NCBI RefSeq assembly: GCF_030272615.1
Contig: NC_081406.1
Span: 233,920,396-233,984,395 of the forward strand
Source of the DNA: Cryptomeria japonica
Taxonomy: Eukaryota; Streptophyta; Pinopsida; Cupressales; Cupressaceae
Direction of reading: 5' to 3'
DNA length: 64,000 nt
Shown here: positions 31,399-42,991 of the stretch, one piece after another
How positions within the stretch are numbered: the stretch's first letter is position 1
Layout of the letters: each line of letters opens with the position of its first letter
Program-made: the position numbers and the translations under genes
The notes under the pieces: generated by a model
What the model was told of the DNA's origin: nothing
Seen by the model: the letters and a program-made list of their open reading frames with translations, nothing else
Database searches by the model: none

Positions 31399-33011
31399 AA
31401 GCAGGCATTCTATTCATCAAAACGGCTATAGAATGGAACATAAAACAACTTCAAGTCTTTGGAGACTCTCAGCTTGTCATTAATCAAATCAATGATGACT
31501 ATCAAACAAAAGATGACAAACTCATGCTTTACAAAATGGTGGATGATATCAAGAAATACTTTGTAGAAATAAATTTTGAACAGATCCCTAGAAATGACAA
31601 CAAAGCAGCAGACGCCATGGCTACACTTGCTTCTCTATTACAAACACAGGAAAATCAAGAACGTTATGAATTCCTGGTTGAAGAGTTGTTTTATCCTACC
31701 TATAATTGTCCGGATTCCAAAACCATCTACCAACTCATTGGACATGATTCATCCCGCTATGGCCAAACTTATACATACTTGAAAGACAATATCCTACCTC
31801 CTGACTTATCAAAGAACCAAAAGAGAAACCTTATTCGCCAATCCTCTCATTACACTCTCGTCGCAGATACCTTGTATAAATGAGGTCTAGAAGGTACTCT
31901 CTTAAGATGTCTCGAACAAGAAGAATTTGAGAAGGCCTTACATGAAGTCCGTAATGGAATTTGTGGCACTCATTCAAGTGGTCTTACCCTTTTGAAAAAA
32001 CTCATATGCTTGGGCTACTATTGGCCGACTATGGAAGGAGATTCTTTCAAGATATCAAGAACATGCAAACAATGTCAAATCCATGGGAATTTGATCCATG
32101 CACCAGCACAAGAACTACATGCTTTAGCAACATCTTGGACTTTTTGTCAATGGGGACTTGATCTGGTGGGAAAGATAAATCCTTCCTCATCTAATGGACA
32201 CAAATTCATCTTGGTAGCTACTGAATATTTCACAAAATGGATTGAAGTGGTACCTCTCATTAATATCAAAGGAAAACAAATTGCTGCATTTATCTTGAAT
32301 TATATCATCTGTCACTATGGAATACCAATGACCATTATCACTGATAATGGGTGACCATTCAAGAATCAAGATGTACAAGAGCTATGTGAGAAGTTCAAAA
32401 TCTAGCATAGATTCTCCACACCATATTATCCACAGGGAAATGGGCAGGCAGAAGAATCTAACAAAACTATTCTGAAAATTCTTTAAAAAATAGTGAATGA
32501 TGCTGGGAAAGATTGGCATATCCAACTAAACCTTGCTCTATGGGCTTACCACACCAGTATCCGCACACCGACAGGTGCCACACCTTTTTCTCTTGTATAT
32601 GGATCAGAAGCCATATTGCCAATCGAAGTAGAGATACCCTCTCTACGTGTATCACTAAAAGGACTCATCCCAGATGAAGAACAAAGAGTATCTAGACTGC
32701 AAGAGTTAGAACTAATCCATGAACGAAGACAAAATGCCTTTGATCATCTAAAGATATATCAGCAAAGAATGTGTCAGAGCTATAATCATAAGGTTAAACC
32801 AAGAATCTTTCAAGTTGGAGAACTAGTGCTCAAAGAAAATCCACGAAACCAGGCAGATCGAGAAAAGAACAGAAAATTTGAACCAAACTGGTTAGGTCCG
32901 TTTGTGGTCACACCAATATTTGGGTCAGGAGCATATCAGCTATCAACATAGGATGGAGATCAGCTCGAGGAACCTATCAATAGCATGCACCTGAAAAAGT
33001 TCTATGTCTGA
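31242..33011 (+). pseudogene. Tat second RNase H (C-terminal half) and integrase, decayed
   Basis: One frame runs from 31242 to 33011. The archaeal-type RNase H keeps 'VFGDSQLVINQINDDYQTKDDK' in part, with the Asp of GDS at about 31470 and 'ADAMATLASLL' at 31610-31640; its first half is lost with RT. Integrase follows: zinc domain (first His replaced in 'HEVRNGICGTHSSG', then CKQCQIHG near 32075), core with 'GLDLVGKINPSS', 'ITDNG' (32340) and 'GNGQAEES' (32440), and a C-terminal region ending 'SMHLKKFYV'. Stops at 31881, 32352, 32403, 32484 and 32949 interrupt it; at least four fit CGA/CAG with a C-to-T change. Integrase would insert cDNA into the chromosome; this copy cannot. Confidence 0.85.
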
Positions 33012-33240
33012 AAAATTAGAAAAAATCAAAAACAGTGAAAAATCAAAAAAAATCAAAAACAATGAAAAATCAGAAAAATCAAAAACAATAAAAAATCAGA
33101 AAAATCAAAAACAGTGAAAAATCAAAAAAATCAAAAATAGTGAAAAATCAGAAAAAAATCAGAAATTTTTTTTAAAAAAAGCGAAAAAGCAAAAAATCCA
33201 AAAAATAATCAAATATCAGAAAAAGTGCAATAAAAACAGA
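33012..33240. repeat. A-rich low-complexity repeat after pol
   Basis: Irregular repetition of AAAAATCAAAAACAGTGAA-type units. T-rich counterparts occur at the equivalent place in the C element (36411-36760) and E4 (58280-58360). Confidence 0.75.
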
Positions 33241-34224
33241 TGGTGAAAACCTGGCAAATAGGCACTATCTGTCGGCTGGCTCTTCCATCTATTAGTTCAT
33301 GCATTTTTTTTCGCTTGCATTCATTCTTCCATCAACGCTAATCATCATGAAGCCTCTATACATATATCATAACGACTTTGTTTCTAGGCTTGGGGCAAAA
33401 TCCTACACCTAGCTAGGGGCAAACTCTTGACCATTTTGAGCTTAATCAAACAAGTAGACCAAACAGTTAGACAACTCTTATCAAGTGAAAACTGAGACAC
33501 ATCCAACTTTGAACACAAGATCAAACTATCAACTATCAAGCTATCACGAAGTCAATCTAAGCACATCACACACTTTTCAGTGTAATAATATCTTTTGAAT
33601 GATTGATTGTAAAATGATTGTTCAACTTTTTTATATTGCTTCTCGCTATCATGATTTCTGAGTGACTCCAGGATGTCTTTGACTAGAGGAAGAAGGAAGA
33701 AACATGATATTTTTCTTGTTTGCTGTCTGAAAATTAATCATGAATATGTGCAAATTTGTCTCAGGATATGATCATTAGAATATCATTGAAGACATTTTCA
33801 ATTTGCGTAATGAAATGATTAATACTGCCTGTTTTACGCAAACAACACTCAGGTCATCTCGGTTCAATTATACCTCAATGCTTGTGTTAACTTGCTATAT
33901 CAAAATCTAGGAAAGTAATGCTCAGGTCATCATGGTTTAATTATACCATCGATGTTTGCACTCACTTCCCACATTTCAAAAGCTCAATGATGACAAAAAC
34001 GCAAAATAATCCAGTGACTGGTCCGGTCATAGCTTTGCATTCCGTTGCATTTTATTTGCATTTTAGCTTACATTTCATTCTTAAATCTATCGCAGGAATC
34101 ATCAAAGTATCATCACAAGTGTATACGCAATCAGAATGATGACTCATCTCTCTCATGATATTATCGACCTAGCAAAAATATTATGCTATCTCCCTCAAAT
34201 GCATCAACATCAGCATATCCAAAT
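33241..34224 (+). other. 3' untranslated region of the Tat element, first part
   Basis: No gene. It begins with TGGTGAAAACCTGGCAAA, a motif shared with the C element (37400-37470, complement) and E4 (about 58215, complement). It is broken by the C-family insertion (target duplication CAAAT, 34220-34224) and continues at 44303. Confidence 0.7.
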
Positions 34225-35530
34225 TGTAGTGTAGGAATTAGGAATCATCAAAACATAAGTAGATCAAATCAAAACATTAAACATGATAGCTCAATCATAA
34301 GAAAACTCATTGGAAATGAACCTAATTCTAAAGCACATTCAATGGAGGTATGAAAACAAAGCATTCAAGAGTAAAATTATGCAAACTAGACGTAGAGTTG
34401 AATACTTCTTCCATGCGGCTCCATTGTTATTCTTTCCTCTTCAATAGGTTTGTGGATCTCACCTACAAGTGCATACACAATTGAAAGCAAAAAGCTCAAG
34501 AGTACTAGAAACGAAAGTTCGGTAGTTTGATTGAAATTCGGGATTAGGTTTGATTGAAAATCATCCAATTTATAGAAGAATTGGATAAATGAGCAAATTA
34601 GCATGAAAGAGATTTGAATAGAAATTCAAATCAATAATAGCAAAGTTATGACATATCCATGACAAATTGCTATGCAAGGCTTATGACAATTCATGACAAA
34701 TTTCTATGTCAAGAATTTATGACATTTTATGACATTTTATGACATTTTATGACAAATCCTATGACAAATTTCTATGTCAAGAATTTTATGACAATTTATG
34801 ACAAATTCTATGACAAATTTCTATGTCATTGCCATAAATTTAGGAAAGAAATAGGAGAAAATTGAATTTAAGAATTAAGAAATTAGGAAATTAGAGAATA
34901 ATGAAAATAGGAAATTAGAAATTAATGAATTAATCAATAATTTTTCATTTATTAATTAATTCACTCACAAAGAGGAATAATTAGCCAATTAAATGAATAT
35001 TTAATTGTAATGAGAAAACTTAGGATTAATAAATAATTTAGTAATCCTAAAGGAAGAAATGACACATTAGGTTAAATGATTAAATCATAAAACCCTAGAA
35101 GGCGAATTAGAAATGCGAGGATGACAATTAGGTCTATAATTGACTTGATCATGATTTGATTTGATAAATGAGCAATGCGACAAAATGATTTGATTGATAG
35201 ATGCGCCAATTGACGAGGAACAATGACAAATTGATCCAAATTGACATAATTGAGACAGATAACGATCGATGACAAATCGGTTGAAAAATGACAAAATTGA
35301 CAAAAGGACAAAGATCGACCAAAATCATGATTAAAGATTGTTATCGACAAGACCTAATTCAAAAGCGAGACAAATGAAGAATACAGAAGAATGACTCGAT
35401 GCTCGCAAATGATAAAGATCAAGTGCGTGACATAGGAGAAATGTTAATGCGATGCAAAAACCTAAAATGAGGCAATGCGCAATTGTTAAAGTATGATTCC
35501 GCAAGCGTTGACCATTTTTAGGTGTCTACA
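34225..35530 (-). repeat. 3' LTR of the C element
   Basis: Plus-strand ends TGTAGTGTAGG...GGTGTCTACA. The minus-strand TATAAATT is at 34568-34575. Runs of TATGACAATTTATGACAAATT-type repeats (34630-34830) lie between the TATA box and the LTR edge. Confidence 0.92.
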
Positions 35531-35544
35531 TTTTGCCCCTCTTT
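35531..35544 (-). other. Polypurine tract of the C element
   Basis: Minus strand CAAAGAGGGGCAAAA against the LTR start TGTAGACACC. The same tract is present in Tat (44862-44876) and E4 (52716-52729), although the LTRs differ. Confidence 0.8.
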
Positions 35545-35618
35545 GAGATAATGCGATTTTAAGGGTTGTTTCAAAGAACAATAATGAAAATGCCCCAGAC
35601 AATAACAATGACATATGC

Positions 35619-35672
35619 ATGCCCCCTCGAGGAATTGGCCGGAAACATGCGGAAAAGAGGCCAATTGATCGA
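35619..35672 (-). other. Stem-loop followed by GGGGGCAT, C element
   Basis: Minus strand: TCGATCAATTGGCC (35672-35659), an 18-base loop, GGCCAATTCCTCGA (35640-35627), then GGGGGCAT (35626-35619). Twelve of 14 stem positions pair. Confidence 0.75.
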
Positions 35673-37704
35673 TAAAAATGATAGGAAATGATAGGATCAA
35701 ACGGACTGCCAAGACTGACGAAAGAAATGTTAGTAAGAAATGAGATAGAAGACAGTTAGAGATGATGAAAACTTGCTTTCAGTAATGCACTTTGTAGGTG
35801 AGAACCATTATTTTTATTTAGCAAAATGGATACGTAGCATCATGGCATTGAAGGCCAGAGCTGAAATGCAACCCGATTTTGCAAAAGACAGACACAGCAT
35901 AGACAAGCAACAATCATAATCAAACAAAGAAAGGGGATCATGAACCATCCCGGTCACTCTAAATCACTCGGTGACATCATCGAGCGACATAGGAACATGA
36001 TCGAAGCTAAATCAATAAAAAGATAAGATGCGCAAATTCAAACAAATCAAACAAACATCTTGATCTTTATTGTCAAAAGTTGAAAGTACTGATAGGACGA
36101 TCATGCTGTCTGGTTTTAGGAAATGCGGTACCCCGTCTAAGACAGGACACAGTCTGGTTTCGAGTATACCACACCCTGTATAAGACCCATGATAATAGGA
36201 ACAAGGACAAATGATTGTTTTGATGCGGATATGTGATTGATATGACAATTTGGATCAGTTTGAATGGTTGAGTTGATTGAAAAGGTTCATCTGTTAATGC
36301 GTGATTTCATTAAAGCATGATGTTGGATGGCAAGTGTCGTTGGATGAATGCTCAGTGAGCTGTCGATGCATAAAGGGAATACTTTATTGCAAAAATGCGT
36401 GTTTTTGGTTTTTGGAGTTTTACAATTTTTTTTGTGTTCATTTTTTTTTCAGGACTTTTTATGATTTTTTTTTTTAGAGATTTTTTCAGGACATTATTTC
36501 AATTTTTAAGAATTTTTTTCAGGACATTTTTCAATTTTTTTTAAGACTTTTTTCAGGACTTTTTATGATTTTTATGGATTTTCATTTTTCAATTTTTAGA
36601 TATTTTTTTCAGGACATTATTTGATTTTTTGTTTTTTGTTTTTTATTTCAGGACATTTTTCAATTTTTTGTTTTTTTATTTCAGGACATTTTTCAATTTT
36701 TTTATGAGATTTTTTTCAGGACTTTTTTCAATTTTTATGATCTTTTTTATGATTTTTGCCCCCAGTGTCTAGCAAGGAAAGGAATATGACAGGTGAATAA
36801 ATAGGCTTGCTGAAATGATGGTGGATAGAGGGAAGACAAAGGCCTTTTATTATGGAGACAATGCGGATGCAATTTCCAAGAGCTATTGTGTGATGGGACA
36901 AGAGACTGGATATGACGATGTAAAGCAGGAACATGGCATGAGGGACATGTCAAGAGGTTTTTGAAACCATGTTTAAATTTTACGTCCTTATGTTAGACCA
37001 AGATCAAGGAACGAAAATGAGTGTATGGATAGTGATAAGATATGGATAGGATAAGCAAGACCAAAAATGGATAAGGGACATGGACTGAAGGTCGGGATTG
37101 GCTAAGGGATAGTGGCAAAAAAGTCACAATAAGACAGGGAATATAGATGAAAGGTTATAATAAGAAAATGGATAAATGACCAAAAGCTATGATAGACTAA
37201 AAGCTGCAAACAAGATGTGTGATGCTCATGATGATCGTCAGCCTTGTCAAGATCAAAGGTGGAAAGGGAAATTGGACATGAGGGACAATAGGATAATGGA
37301 AGGGTATGACATGATATGATAGGATAATGAAGGGCAATAGGATATGAAGGAGGAAACTTGCCCCCAAGTGTGGTGTGCAAGAAGTTCATAAATTACACAT
37401 GACGCCTGTTTGCCAGGTTTTCATCATGGTACTTGCCCAAGGCGCCTGTTTGCCAGGTTTTCACCAGTGGACGAATTATTTTTCTTTATTTTTTTCTGTT
37501 TCTTTTTTTTTCACTTTTTTTTTTTTTTGAATTTTTGACTTTTTCAGAAGAAGATGGACACATGATAGGGGATGGAAGAAGGACTCAAGCATCTTTTTGT
37601 TTGGATAGTGGCCTTGAAATAAATGGACCATGACCTTTAAAAGTATGCTCAAAGATGTTGGTAGGATAAGGACATGGAAAATGAGATGAAACTAAGGCGA
37701 GAAT
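35673..37704 (-). other. 3' untranslated region of the C element
   Basis: No gene. It has a T-rich repeated stretch of TTTTTTCAGGACATTTTT units (36411-36760), two copies of GCCTGTTTGCCAGGTTTTCA (37400-37470), the CTTGCCCCCAAGTGTGG motif (about 37360) and a poly-T run near 37500. Near 36110-36185 the words 'TCTGGTTTTAGGAAATGC' and 'ACACCCTGTATAAGAC' are diverged complements of the Tat 3' repeat at 44400-44590. Confidence 0.65.
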
Positions 37705-40700
37705 TTATGCAAAGGATTGGACGAGAGGGATGGAAGGATGGAAAATTTGCATTGGATAATGGATAGGGTATTGGAAGAACTGGGCTTGAGTGGATGAAAA
37801 TGAAGGCAAGATCAACATTGGCACACACCTTGAGGGGTGATGGACTGATGGAGGAAAGACGTATTTTGGATATTGAGATTTTGATGGAGGAATAGCTTGG
37901 GATTTTGGGACATAAGAGCCCAAAATGGATGATGAAGGTGATGGAGGAATAGATTTGAGAGGTTTGGATGGAGGAATAGCAACTTTGGATGCCAATTTTG
38001 ATGTTTCTTTAGGCTTTTGTGCTTCAAGGAGCTTCTTGGGGATCCACATGGTGTTTGACTTTTCATTCTTTTGTGATTCCTTGGAGTGCATTGCTTGCAC
38101 AAGGGATTTAGGAACCCATATATATTTTGACTTTGCTTTATTTTGCTCAGTGGGCCTTTGTGGCCTTTTGTATTTTTCTTTTTCTTTATAAATCATATTG
38201 TTCTTTGTTTTGACATGCCGATTATATTGGACATGTTGATCTTTGAATACATGTGGATTGCTAGACTTATGACTTTTATGCTTGGCATCCAAATTGCTTG
38301 GAGGAGGGAATGAATGTTGGTGTGGACGGGAATGATATGGAGGCATGTGGGATGGATGGAAGGTTCTCCAAGATGTGTGCCTTTGCTGATGTTGCATAGG
38401 AGATGGAGGGATATAGGGACCTAGAATGGATGGAAGCGATGATGGGGAAGGTGGACATTTGGATTTTGACTTTGAAGGAATACCAATGCCTTGAGTGTGA
38501 GCTCTGTAGCCATGACCATTAAGATCTTCTTTGATATTGAGGAGTTCTTGCTCATGAAGGTCTACTCCTTTGCCTTTATGAATATTTTGACTAATAGGAT
38601 ACTCTTTTCTTTGGGAAGAAGATGCGAGTCCATTATGAGTTGGATATGATATGAGAGAAATAATGAGATCTTGAAGTGGATCAGATTGCACCAAAGTGGA
38701 AGAACCCATTATGCATGTCGAGGGTTCATGAACATCTTGCACTGACACGTTAGAATCATGAGGGGTATCAGGATCATGAGGGGGATTAGGATTGTGTAGT
38801 GGACAAGGCTCAATGACAGGCTCTTCAAGAGATGGAATGGGAGAAATAATGGGATCATCAAAAGGAATGTGATCTTGGAGTGGATATACAGGATTAGGAC
38901 GTGGAGATGGAGGGACAAGTGGATCTTGTGGAGGATCTGAAGGAATGATTTGATCTTGACAAGGAGGAAGATCATTGGAATCTTCTTTAAAGGTGCTTTG
39001 CTCTTGACTTTCAATGGGATCATCGGAAAGAATGGAAGGGATATCTTGATCTTTCTGAGGAAGTGGAATATCAATGGGATTTGAAAGGACATTTTGCTCA
39101 TTAAATGGAATGGGATCCTTTGGGATCAAATGGACTGGGATATCTTGATCTTGCCCGGGGAATGGAGTGCCAATAGGACTTTGGATAGGATGGACAAGAA
39201 TAGGAGAATCATCATGAGTTTCTAGGAAGATGGGGTCCTGGTCCACAATTGGATGGGATGATAAGTTTTCAGGATCTTGATCTTGATTTGCTTTAGGACT
39301 CATTTCTTCGTGCTCTAAATTATCCTCTTGACATGGGGTTGGACTTTGGATATGCCTGGGGGATTCTGACAAGGAATCAATGATTGGGCATGAAGGAAAT
39401 GCACTTTGAACATTCGTGAAGGATTCTGGCAAGGAATCAATGCTTGAACATGAGGAAGAGGGACTTTGAATGGGGTCCTCTAAAATAGGTAATGGCAATA
39501 AAGTGGATGGTGGCATTGGGTCTTGTATTTCTGAAACATGACAAGGATGTGCATCATGAATTGGATTATCTTGGCAATCAATTATGGATAGCTCTTGGAT
39601 AATTGCATCCTTGGTTGTATTGTTTGATGAGGACAATATGGAAGGTTCTTGTGAAACTTTTAAAGGTGTAGGGATAGATGCCACTGGAGAGTCAATTTTC
39701 TTGTGGGGAGATGAGGCATTGCTAGACATAAGTGTATTATCTTTATCTTCCTCAAAAGGCTCACTTAGTCATTTCCTTAAGAGCATTGCAATAAGGCCAC
39801 CCTTCTTTTTAGGTTTTGACATGATTGGACTTGGAATTTGAACTTGTTTTTGATTTGATGTCATGTTTTGATATTGGACTTGATGTTGATCAGATTGGTT
39901 TGACATGTTTGAAACTTGGGTTGGTGTGTGTTGCAACCTTTGTTTTTGAATGTTTGATGGCGGTTGTTGACATTGATATGTTGATTGAACTTGAACTTGT
40001 TTTTGATTTGATGGCATTTTCTGATATTGAACTAGATGTTGATCATTTTGGTTTGACATGTTCAAAATTCGGCTTGGTGCATGTTGCAAGTTTTGTTTTT
40101 GAATTGGTGATTGTGGTTGTTGAAATTGATATTCCACCATTGGTTGAACCATTTGTTGACATTGTATAGTTGGTTGGACATATTGTTGAAATTGAACCAT
40201 TGGTTGTGTTGGTTGCATATGTTGAACAATTGGTTGTGTCATTGGTTGTGATGGTTGAAAATATGATTGATAGTAAACACCTTCTTGTTCTTGTTGTGGA
40301 GGCACATAATGTTGAAATTGATGTTGTCTCCTTTCTTGTAATTGTTTCATCATCTCTATTTGGGAGAGGAGAGCTGGTATGTCTGATCGTTCAAGAAGAG
40401 ATCTTACATTAATTGGCTCAAAATTTGGATTTTGACTTGGAAATTTTTGAAACATTTTGGACATTTGAGATCTTATCTTCTCACTGTTTATCACTTTTTG
40501 CTCCAATATCTCCTTTTATTGAGCTAGTTTCTCCTCTAGTTTTTGTATTTGGACATTTAAATCATCATGATAAGTTTGACCGATATTGCCTTGTTGTTGG
40601 GTTGGCTATAATTGTGATTGCCTTGGATTAAAATTTGATTGCATTGTCGGTTGATATGTCAAACTTTGTTGCATCATTGGTGCTTGGAACCTTGTTTCAA

Positions 40701-40707
40701 TAGACAT
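37705..40707 (-). CDS. C-element protein, ~1000-codon frame with three in-frame stops
   Basis: On the minus strand ATG at 40707-40705 opens a frame that ends at 37705. Stops at about 40607 (TAG), 40521 (TAA) and 39769 (TGA) are the only breaks; no frameshift is seen. Domains in order: Gln/Met-rich N-terminus; a coiled coil ('NVQIQKLEEKLAQ'); a Gln-rich region (about codons 100-290); 'KKKGGLIAMLLRK' at the TGA, then 'SEPFEEDKDNTLMSSNASS' and 'HKKIDSP', which align with residues 12-55 of the Tat frame at 29596. After that comes a ~400-residue Pro/Asp/Ser-rich part, then a basic segment with a repeated 'IWVPKSLVQA' and 'MWIPKKLLEA' motif and a Pro-rich tail. No zinc knuckle, protease or pol motif. 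It is possibly a specialised gag-like RNA carrier; function is unknown. Confidence 0.6.
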
Positions 40708-42968
40708 GTCACTATGCAAATGCAATATTTTTGGAATTTTTCAAGGATAGTATATGATATGCAACTAAATGCAAACTAAATAAATGAAAATGCAATCTAT
40801 GTTTTTGGTTGTTTTTGAAGATCTTGACAAACTTTTGAAATGCAAATCTAAGAGATGGACCTTTAGGAAATTGAAATGATGTCTAGACCTCAAAGGACAA
40901 AAGGACTTAATTGACAAAGGACAAGATGACAATGTCTCCCCTATATGCTTGGATACTAAGCTAGGTTTGACGAAATGATATTGATGACAAAAAGGACAAA
41001 AGACTTGATAAGGTCTAGACTTCTTAACAATGACTTAGGGTTTATCAAAGATTTGGATTGCTCAAGTATGACAAGACCTAGGTTTGACACTATATGCAAA
41101 AGGACAATTAATATGCAAATGATCTTAATATGATATGACAATGACTTAGGCTTAATGAAGAAACTTGGGATATGCAAATGCAAATGTATGACAATGGTAT
41201 GACTTTAATGCAAGAGGACATATGCAAATGGATGACTCTTATTGATATGCAAAGGAGTATGACTTAGGTGAAACTTAACTTTGATAATTGACAATGACTT
41301 TGCAAAATGCAAACCTAGGATGAACCTAAATGTAAGTGACATGAATGTTAAGACAAGATTTTGAACAATGTTTGATAATCATGTTTGAAGGTGTGCTTTG
41401 AACCTTGTTGAACTTTTGTTGGATGAATGTCTCTTGTGTTTAAATCTTGTGTTAGATCAATTTGTTTTCCTTTTGAAATGATATGAAATTCAACTTTTGA
41501 CAATCAAAGAATACAAGATATTGCAACTTAGACTCAAGACAATCATGCTCATTTCCACATTTCTTATGGTAGGCAAGGACATTAGGTACTTGAGAGGTAG
41601 ACTCATTATGGGATTCAAGGAGAATACATAGATGCTTGACCCCACGGGCTCCCCTCCATGGCACTCACTTCTCAGGGCAGCCAAGCATCAGTCCCCATGG
41701 AATCTCCCCATGGCGAACTTAGTATCTCTTCCAAGTATCCGAATTTGTCCTTCTCAAGCAACTAGAAGGGTTTTTGGCCTCTAAAAACAAGGTGTGTAGT
41801 AAGGATTTCTGTTAAGCATTACTCCTTGATGTCATGCAAGCATGATTGAGACATTAAGCCCATCAAGATACCAAACAAATGTAGTCGCGCAAGCGCGATT
41901 TAGACCAAGAGGCCCTACTTAGATGTTGATATGAGAAAGAGTCCAAGGGTCATCACTTCCCAAGTAACTGCAATTCCCACGTAACACTTCCTTCAAAGCT
42001 TTCTCTCATCGGGTATTTTTTTATAGTGAGTTAGAATGCCAAGGAATTCTAGCCGTACTCACTTTGGGTCATCCCCTTCTAACGATTATCACTTGCTTGC
42101 TAAAGCAAAGTGGTCGGGAAGGCAGGCCCTCTAATGGAGACAAACAATCAACAACACAAGTATGGTACCGAAGATCTGGATTTCTGATCACCCTATGAAG
42201 GATGAGAGCATACTCTCCTATTCCAATGTCATACTTAACAATCACATCAAACAAATGTTCATTCCCACCTACTTATAAATCACTAAGTGCCTACTTAAAA
42301 ATCTCAAACACACAATTTGGTTGTTTCTCCAAGGCAACCTGCAAAACACATGTCAAAATTTTGATTTGTTGTCTTTGACTATCGAATCTGCATAACACAT
42401 GTTAGTAGTTTGATTTGTAGTCTTTGTCATGCGTATGCCAAGATCCTGCACAAATAATTAGTACCAAAATCCAAAGCACAGATGATCTGATTTATGAAAA
42501 CCAGATTACAATTTCAGTCCACTTTGAGAAGGCATAACTTTCTCATCCTAGCTTCGAATTACAAACCGTTTGATGCGTTGGAAAGGTATTCAAATAATCT
42601 AGAACCAAATTTTGGAAACATCAATGATGTCTCATCATGTTTACACCATATTTGTCCACAAATGCACCGAAGACCCTCAAAATTGCAATTTACTAAAACA
42701 TATAAAAATTTTCAAGTAAAAACTGCATTTTTCACCTCTGATCTGGACTTTACACAGGCGCAGAAGTCAGGACACAGGCGCAAGATGTCTGACACAGGCG
42801 CAGAATGTCTTGACACAGGCGCAAGACTCTTCAACACAGGCGCAAGATGCTTCACACAAGCGCAGAAGTCTCCAGAATACCCTGCACGGCCCTGTTTTTG
42901 GGTTTTTTCACCTGCAAATCAACTTAGAAGCACTCCAAATCACAGTAGAGGGGTTAGAAGGTTAGTAA
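40708..42968 (-). other. Leader of the C element
   Basis: About 2.2 kb untranslated. It contains the block shared with Tat (42181-42218), the CACTATAAAA block (complement near 42019-42033) and the CACAGGCGCAG array. 41330-42968 is repeated at 1-1371. Confidence 0.75.
42755..42880. repeat. Array of ACACAGGCGCAG motifs in the C-element leader
   Basis: About six copies such as CACAGGCGCAGAAGTC and CACAGGCGCAAGATG, at the same distance from the primer site as in copy A (1154-1278), but with differences in unit order and spacers. Confidence 0.75.
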
Positions 42969-42986
42969 TTCACATCGGGTTCACCA
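42969..42986 (-). other. Primer binding site of the C element
   Basis: Minus strand TGGTGAACCCGATGTGAA, five bases from the 5' LTR. Confidence 0.78.
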
Positions 42987-42991
42987 GTTAA

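Noticed and set aside
39825-40412. Val/Leu-rich plus-strand frames opposite the C-element protein
   Set aside because: They mirror the Gln-rich coding repeat on the other strand and have no independent support.
42494-42991. 165-codon plus-strand frame covering the CACAGGCGCAG array and PBS
   Set aside because: It is antisense to the element, runs through PBS and array, and is broken in copy A.
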